Shown here: piece after piece, positions 55,305 through 64,000 of the stretch
How positions within the stretch are numbered: position 1 is the stretch's first letter
Layout of the letters: the number at the start of each line of letters is the position of its first letter
Assembly: GCA_016946835.1 (NCBI GenBank)
Contig: JACVTC010000075.1
Coordinates: 1 to 64,000 of the forward strand
Direction: 5' to 3'
Length of the DNA: 64,000 nucleotides
From: Neocallimastix lanati (nom. inval.)
Taxonomy: Eukaryota; Neocallimastigomycota; Neocallimastigomycetes; Neocallimastigales; Neocallimastigaceae
The notes under the pieces: model-generated
Database searches by the model: none
Told to the model about the DNA's origin: nothing
Seen by the model: only the letters and a program-made list of their open reading frames with translations
Program-made: the position numbers and the translations under genes

Positions 55305-56680
55305 GTATTTGAAGAATGATTCCAAAATTATTTTCCAGAGGGGAAAGCTTCAGCTTTAGATTTTTAAAGCATATATCCATACTTTTCTTAAAATTTCATC
55401 CATGAATGTAATAAAATATTTTATTATTATTATTAATGGATGATATGTATAAACCTAAGGTATATAATTTTTTTTAATATTTTTGTAACATTAGGTGCCT
55501 TTCCACTGTGTGATTTCCTTGATATTTTACGTACTTTACGTTCGATATTTTTAGGAACTTTTTATTTGATGTAAACTTAGATATTTATTGATGTTTTCTA
55601 GGTAATAATGATGACCTTGTCTTCTATGCCAAATTTCTAGGATTTTGCTCAATAACTTCGCTTTAAAGACATATTATTTTTATTATTTTCTTTTTAATTC
55701 CTTTTATTAATCTTGTAAAGTATTTACTAAGAAATGATGATCATTTGAAGAATAATATGGTACACTTTGGATACATTATTTTAGACCCTATAGGTTAAAT
55801 CTAATACATATGTAATCATCAGCATCAATAATTACTCTGTATCCTATTTTAGCCAATTCTATTCGTACCAATTAATATTTTTTTAGTTGTAGAATTAGAA
55901 TATAATAGTCTGTCTTGTGATACATATATTCCATTAAGTAAAGCATTCGAAATGTACTATATATCCCTCGAAGCTACACATCGTCCCATTGGCACATCTT
56001 AATTTAATTTTTACAGTGCTAACTCCTAAAATTATTTAACATAGTAAAAAATCATTAGTTGTATGTTTTCCAGTACCGGTATCATATAATCCTTCACTAA
56101 TATTATCGTCTTCTTCACAATAATTGATATTTGTTTTTCATATAATTCTTGCATTTTTTTTTTTTTTTAAGAATTATTATTTCTTCTAGAATAATGAATT
56201 CATTACTCATATATTCATTTAATTAAGAGAGAATTTAGGTATGTCATTAACGTTTATTTCTTCTTTTTTTTTTTTTATTTATTAGAAGCTTTTGTGTTTT
56301 CAAAATCAAAATTATCGTTACAGATGGTGGCACTCTCTGGATCAAGAATTTTATACACTAAATATAAAAAAAAAACTTCTTTAGATAATTTTTTTAATAT
56401 GATCATTACTTGAATTTTTTCTTACCTCTTTATATTATTATTCAATTTTTTTTTCTTAATATTATAAATACAGTCTCTGGTAGAGTGTCCTTTAACTTCA
56501 TAAATATATCAATATATTTTATTAATATTGCCTTTATTATTATTTTTAATTATATTGGTTACTATTTTAGCATTCCTCTGTTCTAGGAGTCAGAGCTATT
56601 GTTATTATGGTTGTTGTGTTGTTTTTTTTTTTTTTAAAGGAATTTATTGATTCTTCTTCTCTTCCTCAACTGATAAAACC
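55305..56680 (-). mobile_element. Decayed Ty1/copia retrotransposon, gag zinc knuckle to integrase
   Basis: Minus-strand motifs in the right order: a CCHC knuckle remnant (YEVKGHSTRDC, about 56,468-56,512, first two Cys lost), a protease remnant (ILDPESATICND near 56,310-56,360; family DSGATxHICND) and a GAG pre-integrase motif EIWHRRQGHH (about 55,595-55,645; family WHRRLGH). The frame is broken many times. No LTR pair identified. Separate from the reverse transcriptase remnant at 45.8-46.5 kb, though both have the same orientation. Confidence 0.82.
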
Positions 56681-57550
56681 TAGGGTTCCCCATTGGATCA
56701 TCCTATTTTCAATGGTTTATTGTCTTCCCAGTTTTCTAGGTAAGATTTTGAGAGAAATAAATCCCTAACCCTAACCCCTAGTCAAAGAAATAAAGGTAGA
56801 TGCCAGCTGTAGTTTCCGTAATACCCCAGATTGCATCATAGGTAATGGAATCAAGAAGAAAAAAAAAGCTTTCATCCTTGTTAAATTTTACGATATTTCA
56901 TTGGCTCCTGTTCCTGAGAATGAATTACCAGATCTTATGGTTTTAGTAGATTGGAGTGGAAAGAATTTTAATTTTAATTTCACCAGCCCCATTTACATCC
57001 CATATCAACCCTCAGAAATACGTAACCATCTGTAACTTTCACTGTGCAGACACCACTATAGGTATCAACATTGTTCATATTCTATGCATTGGTTTCAATT
57101 ACATTCTATTAAAGTTTTTGCTGAAGTTCCTGTACTTATTCAAGAAATAACCTTTAATGGCATTACCTTCTTTAATGTAACCATCATTATTACAAATGTA
57201 CAAAAAACTTTATGATTAGTTGATGCATTATGCATTGGACTACTGACACTTCCTTGATGTGGTACACTTGTACAAATAATACCACCATTATCATTAGACT
57301 CAATGAAGGATTTTGGAAATATCGGAAGCTTTAATATAATACTCACCTTTGTCTTTCACACATACACATCAGTCGCCCATAGTACATTTAAAAATATTTG
57401 TTTTTATTCCATCTCCTCTCACTGGATCGTATGAAGTATTGTTCGTTTGAAAATTACCTTTTTTAGCATCTATCACAGTATTACTACTAATTGTTATGTT
57501 GTTCAATTTAATGAATCATATATTAATATATATTATTTATTAAATAATTT
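56681..57550. other. Less AT-rich relic sequence of unknown origin
   Basis: Composition is closer to coding DNA than its surroundings, yet both strands are full of stops. On the minus strand ISSNTVIDAKKGNFQTNN and DPVRGDGIKTN-like stretches (about 57,400-57,520) read as protein, so this could be decayed copia gag or an old host gene. A CCCTAACCCTAACCCC string lies at 56,763-56,779. Confidence 0.4.
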
Positions 57551-57642
57551 TTTTTTTTTTTTTTTTTTGACTATTCGTCATTTGTTATTCTTGATAAAAA
57601 ATTTATTTTAACTTGTTTCTCTTTATATACGTTTTCTCCCTT

Positions 57643-57898
57643 TACCGTTGACAATTTCAGCATGGTTTTTTTATTTATTTATTTATTTATTTATTTATTT
57701 GATATTTCTTAACCTATTGTCATTTTATCGCTGACTATTTCAGCATGGTATTCTTTTATATTATTTTTGTTGCAACATTATTAATTCAGATTTACTATTT
57801 TATTTCAGTGTGGTAATTTGTTACTGCTGACAATTTCAGTAAATAAAAATTTTTAATGATCCTATCTACCTATTTCCGCTGACTAGTTTCAGCATGGA
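57643..57898. repeat. Dispersed repeat of a TGACNATTTCAGCATGG motif
   Basis: Related strings at about 57,643-57,665, 57,728-57,748, 57,802-57,840 (partial) and 57,876-57,898, roughly 75-85 bases apart, with degenerate sequence between them. Confidence 0.65.
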
Positions 57899-58661
57899 AA
57901 ATTTTTATTTTATGAAAATAAGGATGAATTTTTAAATAAATATCAATATAATATGAGTGGGTTTTCAATCCACTGAGATAGAAATAATGCTTATTCATGG
58001 AAATTTTGTTTAATTATTTTATCTTGTTTTATTTATGAATTATTTATGTATTGTAATTTATTTAAATGTTTAAATATGTTAGTTTTATTCTATTATATGA
58101 AGAAAATAATATATAAGAATTATAATATATGTTTTAATATTTAATACTTAACTTCCAATTTAAAATCTCAATCGACTAAATCTGAGACTCTTCATCTATT
58201 AAACACTAAAATATAAAAAGCAGAATATTTTATTTAGAAATTAAATTTTATTTAATTATTATTTTATTAAAGTATAAAGGTATATTTTTAATTCATTTCT
58301 ATTTCATTCATTTTATATTTTTAAAGATAAATAAAAATTGGTAAATTTTATAGTAATATATTAATATTGTCACTTGATAATCTCTTTTATTATTTATATT
58401 TTACTTTTTATATTTTATTTTTTCTTTTATATATATAAAATAATTAATAATTTTTATAATAAATAATTTTTATTATTTATTATTTATTATCCATTATTTA
58501 TAATTCCATTATTTTTATTATTCAATTATTAAAAAATGAATTTATTTTATAAAAGATTGTTTTTATTTAATATAAAAAAAATTTTTTTAATTTTTTTTCA
58601 CGCATAGAACAGTTTTACTAATATTTAACCCAGTTTTATAAAAAACCTTTTAAATATTTCC

Positions 58662-58698
<37 letters not shown>

Positions 58699-59079
58699 CA
58701 AGATTTTCCAAAAATAAAAACCCATCCATTTTTATATAGAACATATAACTATAGTTTTTATTTATTTTTTACATTAATTTTTTTATATTTATTTATAAAA
58801 CAAAAATTTATTAAATTATAACAACAATAATAATAATAATTTATATTTTTTTTTTTTTAGGAATAATAATAAATAAAAAAATAAATAAATAAATAAATAA
58901 TCATTAGTATTAAGTATTAATATTGTATTTCAATTTTATTTTTTCTTCATATTTTTTATTCTTTTATTTTATTACTTTTGATGTCCATGCTATTCCGACG
59001 AATCACAAATTTCATTTAATTTTGTATTTATCAAAATTTAATTCAGAGGCTAATTTATTGACATTTACGATTTTTGATC

Positions 59080-59110
<31 letters not shown>

Positions 59111-59249
59111 TCAGTAATAAAGTTTTACTTTCTTCTTTAGATTAAACCAAAATATTTATTTTTATTTATTTATTTATTTTTTTTTGAATTTTCCAATTTT
59201 TTTTTTTATACCATTTTATTGAATGACTTAATGAACCTTCAATTTTAAT

Positions 59250-59284
<35 letters not shown>

Positions 59285-61964
59285 TTTTTCCTTGATTTTT
59301 TTCCTCTCTTTATTCAAATCCATGTTATATATTCTTCCTGTTTTTTTTTATTCTTCGACTTCATACTTAATGACAATAAGTTTTTATTTCTTTCTAAAAG
59401 ATACTAAATCATTTCTCGTTTTGAACAAATAAAGAATTTTTTTTTCATTTTAAAAATCTTATTAATTTGGATTAATTATAAAAAAAAAAAAAAAAAGTAA
59501 TTATAGATTTATTTTTTTTTTTTTTAAAATTTTTTGTTTTTTTAGTTCAGTAAAATGTATATTTAGTAAATGTGTTATAAGCATTTTTAACCGCATTCTT
59601 TTATTTATTGTTATTTATTTTGGTTAAATCATTTGAATCTTGATTAACTATTATTCCCGTATATATCCTTATATCCCATATCTCTTATTTTTTTTTCTTC
59701 ATCTCTAAAGGTTTAAAATACCAATGATTTTTTTTTCTTCTTTGTTATCTTCCATTATCAAAGATATTATAATGTTAAGAAATTTATCATAATTGTTCTA
59801 GGAATTTAATCATATTTATATTCAGAACTTTTTTGGCAAGGATCGTTGTTATAAGTTTTGAGGTATCCTAAAGGGATTGTCTTTAACAAATCTTTATCAT
59901 TTTTTGTACCTGAATTTCTATTTTTTTTTAATTAATTCATCTACTTCTGTTAATAGCCACAAAAGGAAAAAATTATCATTTTTTTTTATTATCACCAAAT
60001 CCTAAAATAAAATAGCTGATTTTTCTTTTTTTTTTCATATGAATTTTTTATATTATTTATAAATAAATCAAAGTCTAAAAGTTTTTCCAATAAAATGATT
60101 AGTTTTTTTTTTTAAATCAATTTTTTCTATTTCTTTTATTACCGTTTTTCATCTTCAGTTTTTTTTTTTTTTCTTCTCACAAGAATAATTATTATTAATT
60201 ATTTTAATTTTTCTATAAATAAATACTCTATCTAATAAATTCCATCTTAAAATCATATAAATAAAAAAAATTATTTTTTAATAATTTTAAAAATAATATT
60301 TAAAACCTTTTTTTTTTAATTTCATCTAGGGTAAGAAGAAGAAAGGAATAAAACACTTCTACACCAAAAAAAAACCAAAAAACTGAAAGAGAAGAGTTAT
60401 TTTCCCATAAATAATAACAACTCAAAAATTCCAACAAAAAGGTATTTACCATTAAATTTACTCTGAAAAATTTTTAATAGAGTAATTAAATTAACACCTG
60501 AACATGATCTGGAGTGAAGAAACAAAGTAATACTTTATTTATGATGCATAAAAATAATTTTGAGACATTATATGTAAGCAAAAAAAAAAATAATAAGAAA
60601 ATTCAAATTGTTAAGTTAAGAAAATCGTTGACATTAAAGACAACAACAGAGATAACAACAATTCCTGTTTAAATTTGATGGATTCGTTTTTTTTTTGTCT
60701 ATGATTAAAGCACATATAATTCAAGATATCAAAAAATGAATGTTTCTTTATTTTGGTTTAATTGGATTAATAACCAACCAATCGCCCTGGGGAAATAATA
60801 ATAATAAAAAAAAAAAAAAAAAAAGATAATTCAAAAGTCATAAAGAAAAAAAAAACTTCCTATTCAAATATGGAATTATTCTTTTGTAAATCTTTTTTTT
60901 TGAAAAAAAAAGTTCAATAACAAAAAAAAAAAATGAAAAAATGAAAAAATCATACAACTCCAAAGGATTCCCATTCAATATTTAATTAATCCTTATTCTT
61001 GGTCTTGGAATAAATAATGATGATTTGTAATAGCCAAGACGACGATGATGGTAGTAGCAAATATTCAAATGAGAACTTTGAAGACTGAAATGGAGAAAGG
61101 TTCAATGTTAACAGCAGTTGGACATGGGTAGACAATGCCATTTTTCAACAAAACATTGAACCCAATCCGACGAGTAGTAGTATGTATCAAAACAACCATT
61201 TCAAATATTTTTTTTTTACAAAAAAAAAAAAAAAAAAAAAAAAAAACATACAATAATTGTTTTCAAAAATAGGTTCAAATTCTAAATTAATACAAAAAAA
61301 AATTTAAACCTTTTAAAAAAAAAAAACATCTAATCTAATAATTATTTCATTTAAAAAAAAAAACCTTTTTTTTTTTTTTTTTTTTTTTTTTTATTTATTT
61401 GATTTAAATACACCTGGATTTTTGTTGTTTGGCCCCCCTCTCAACAAAAAATTATATATGGTTAAAATAATATTTTTTCCTCACTGATATTATTAGATGA
61501 TTTTTTTTTGTATGGCAAGTAGGGCAGGATCTTAATTTATGATAAAGTAAAAAAAAAAAAAAAAAAAAAAATAATTTTTTTTTTATAAATACTCATTTTA
61601 ATAAACATTTTTTTTTTGTAATATACAAATTCAACATATTTGCCACCAACAAAATAGGATTGAAATTTTTCAAAAAACCAAACCAATTTCTACCATTTCT
61701 CTGTGTACATATAAAATGAAATAAGACCACTACCACCACCATCAAACCAAACCAAACCAAACCAAATAAAATAAAATTAAATCAATTTCAATCCATTCCT
61801 TTATCATTCGCCTCAACTAAAAAAAATAGGGCAGGGCAGGGACAGAGAGAGCCCGGAAACGGAAAATGTTTTTTTTTTTTTTTTTTTTAATGGAAACAAT
61901 TTTATTAATGAATCCACTACTACAACTTAAAATCTAATTTTTTTTTATTTATTTTTAATAAAAA

Positions 61965-62003
61965 TAAGAATAAGAATAAGAATAAGAATAAGAATAAGAA
62001 TAA
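61965..62003. repeat. (AATAAG)n microsatellite
   Basis: About six units of AATAAG in T/A-rich DNA. Confidence 0.9.
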
Positions 62004-62484
62004 AATGATTTCCAAAAAAAAAAAAAAAAAAAATTAAAAAAAAATTAAGAAAAATTAAAATTATTTCATTTCATTTTTTTTTTTTTTTTTTTTGGGAAGA
62101 TGCGAAGATCCATTTATAAATTATAATAATATTTATATATATCTAATTGGCTTTCCCCCCCCATTCTCATAAATTAATTAATAATAAAATTCCCCATACG
62201 AAATTATTTTTTTTTTATTAAACCTACTAAAATTAAAACGAATATAAAAAAAAAATATAAGAGTCTTTAGAGATGTAAAAGTATTTTTTTTTTATGTTTC
62301 AAAAAAAAAAGTTTTTTTAAAGAAAATAAAATTTGATAGCCGTGTGCACTTCTCCCGGGGGCATCCCTTTCTCTGATTACATTACACTCAACCTTCCTTT
62401 CAGGCTACAAAATCTCTTTTGATATAACAAATAATAATAAAAAAAATTATTATTATTATTATTATTATTTTCTCGTTGCTGTCG

Positions 62485-62488
<4 letters not shown>

Positions 62489-62524
<36 letters not shown>
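62489..62524. repeat. Poly-T tract, about 36 bases
   Basis: Uninterrupted T run; the preceding sequence contains an (ATT)n tract. Confidence 0.9.
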
Positions 62525-62525
<1 letters not shown>

Positions 62526-62658
62526 AAAAATATTCCAATGGAATATCTATCTATCTTAAAACTACAATAGCAATTCATTTTCAAAAAAATTTTTTTTAAC
62601 CACATTACAAAATAGGAGGAGAAAGTATATAGAATTCTTTACCAAATATTATTAATAA

Positions 62659-62690
<32 letters not shown>

Positions 62691-63158
62691 GCAGTAATAA
62701 TAAAAAGATTGCATTGATAATAATAATAATAATAATAATAATAAAATTGTATTTATAATAATAATAATAATAATTAATAACAATAATAATAATAATATTT
62801 ATATCAATAAAAAAAATGTTTCTCATAATATTAATAAAAGTAAATTAAATAATAATAATAATAATAATAATAAATAATAAAAAAAAAAAAAAAAAAAAAA
62901 AAGAAACAAAAAAAAAATTAAACGTAAATATTGTTAATATTAATATTAAAATATATGTATATTTATTTAAATTGTAAACTTTAAATAAATAAATAAAAAT
63001 CAACAATTAAGTATTTTATTTTTCAAAATTTAGAAATATATCATTGATTATATTAATTTCTAAATACATTTGAAAATATTGGAATAAAAAAAAATAAAAT
63101 ACCATTACTAAAGACTCTTATTAAACAAAAAAAAAAAAAAAAATCAAAAGTGAATTTA

Positions 63159-63430
63159 TTAAAATATTATTTCACATATTATTATTTTTTTTTTGTTTTT
63201 TTGACGACGTGATCTACTATAAATGAAGTTAGCAATGATAATGTCAATAGCTGGTTTATTTTTTCTTTTAAATAATTTATTTATTATGTAGTATTTTGAA
63301 GCTTTATGTAATGGCACTTCACCATAACTAATTTCTTTATTTATATCTGCTCCATGTTCTACTAAATATTTGATAATATTTTCATTTCCATTTCTACAAG
63401 CATAATGTAATGGTATATAACCAATTATAT
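63159..63430 (-). pseudogene. 5'-truncated ankyrin-repeat gene fragment
   Basis: Minus-strand reading from about 63,430 to a TAA at 63,161-63,159. It gives one full ankyrin repeat (GYIPLHYACRNGNENIIKYL, then VEHGADINKE) and a second incomplete one (GEVPLHKASKYYIINKLF), then an Arg/Lys tail. A TAA stop lies in frame just upstream and no ATG is available, so the 5' part is missing. Ordinary ankyrin sequence, related to the host families in this window. Confidence 0.8.
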
Positions 63431-64000
63431 TTTATGAAAAAGGAAGGAATCAAATAAAATCAACTACTGATCAAAAAAAAAAAAAAAAAAAAAAAAAAGC
63501 ATTTTTCATTTTTTCATTTTTTCATTTTTTCATTTTTGGCAATATTTCATTCTTCCATATTTAAAATTTTTAATTTTTAATATGGATTATATGATTTCAT
63601 TTAATTTATGTTATGATTTTATTTAATTTAATTTATGTTATGATTTCATTTCATTTAATTTAATTTATGATATTTAATTTAATTTAATTTATGATATTTA
63701 ATTTAATTTAATTTATGATATTTAATTTAATATATGATATTTAATTTAATTTATTATTTTATTTAATTTTATTTATGATAATATTTAATTTAATTTTATT
63801 TCATTTCATTTCATTTCATTTCCATCGATGGAATGATTTCATTTATGTTAATTTCCAATCGAATTAAATTTTTTATTTTATTTTATTTTTTATATTTTTT
63901 TTTTTTTTTTTTTTATTTATTGGATTTTTTTTTTTTTTTAAATTAATGAAGATGATCTATCTATTTTATAATTATTCATCCATTTAATTTAAATTAAAAT
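63431..64000. repeat. Simple tandem repeats (CATTTTTT and TTTAATTTATGATAT families)
   Basis: CATTTTTT units at about 63,500-63,538, then degenerate TTTAATTTAATTTATGATAT units of 20-25 bases from about 63,590 to 63,790, and ATTTC pentamers near 63,795-63,822. No gene to the end of the window. Confidence 0.75.

Larger units (their letters stand above)
57899..63158. other. Homopolymer- and microsatellite-rich region without a supported gene
   Basis: 5.3 kb with long poly-A and poly-T tracts (about 36 T at 62,489-62,524; about 30 T at 59,252-59,281). Two short stretches look faintly protein-like: plus strand 58,925-59,090 (HAIPTNHKFHLILYLSKFNS) with no ATG, and minus strand about 61,010-61,205 (LIHTTTRRIGFNVLLKNGIV, then IFATTIIVVLAITNHH in the same frame after a stop). 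They could be exons or pseudogene pieces, but I cannot tie them to a family. Confidence 0.45.

Noticed and set aside
56763-56779. Telomere-like CCCTAACCCTAACCCC
   Set aside because: Only about two and a half units inside relic sequence; too short to call an interstitial telomere.
57957-57982. tRNA-like hairpin AGTGGGTTTTCAATCCACT
   Set aside because: A single stem-loop without the other tRNA arms.
58923-59117. Possible secreted protein start
   Set aside because: No ATG in frame, and the ORF ends in a poly-A run; left as a note in the region entry.
61065-61253. 62-residue minus-strand ORF
   Set aside because: The N-terminus is a poly-Phe reading of a poly-A tract and no family is recognised, although the middle looks faintly coding.

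Overview
The window looks like a contig of a very AT-rich fungus, most likely an anaerobic gut fungus (Neocallimastigomycota). The reasons are AT content near 80% with long homopolymer and (ATT)n tracts, poly-Asn proteins, ankyrin families, a tandem AAA-ATPase-like/PD-(D/E)XK family, and decayed Ty1/copia retrotransposons. This assignment is inference; Dictyostelium-like amoebae share some of these traits. The standard code fits, and I see no rRNA, tRNA or CRISPR array.

313-21,230 is the striking part: a block of intron-less replication and transcription genes of nucleocytoplasmic large DNA virus (NCLDV, Nucleocytoviricota) type. It holds a stand-alone RPB1 C-terminal (archaeal A''-like) subunit, a family B DNA polymerase broken in its exonuclease insert, a D5-like SF3 helicase with a frame break in a poly-Asn tract, a full-length RPB2, a divergent uracil-DNA glycosylase with altered catalytic motif, and a three-domain mRNA capping enzyme. 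Three further proteins are unrecognised. Together these would copy DNA and make capped mRNA without host nuclear enzymes. No capsid, packaging ATPase or late transcription factor is visible, so an integrated giant-virus-like genome, a decayed endogenous element and a linear-plasmid-like replicon all remain possible. The left edge lies outside the window; the right edge is near 21.2 kb.

21.2-32.3 kb: after a microsatellite-rich gap come an ankyrin gene, a very long secreted-type gene split into three frames by indels in poly-A runs, a second secreted protein, and a small broken gene.

32.3-42.1 kb: a 3.5 kb gene desert, then two members of one ankyrin-related family (one +, one -) that flank a 3 kb satellite of eleven ~283-bp units with a higher-order duplication.

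42.1-57.5 kb: two decayed minus-strand copia remnants surround a cluster of AAA-ATPase-like/PD-(D/E)XK genes. Two large tandem copies are almost fused; the first looks like a pseudo-enzyme. The cluster also holds a frameshifted nuclease domain and two truncated pseudogenes.

57.5-64 kb: homopolymer- and microsatellite-rich DNA without a convincing gene, apart from an ankyrin gene fragment at 63.2-63.4 kb.
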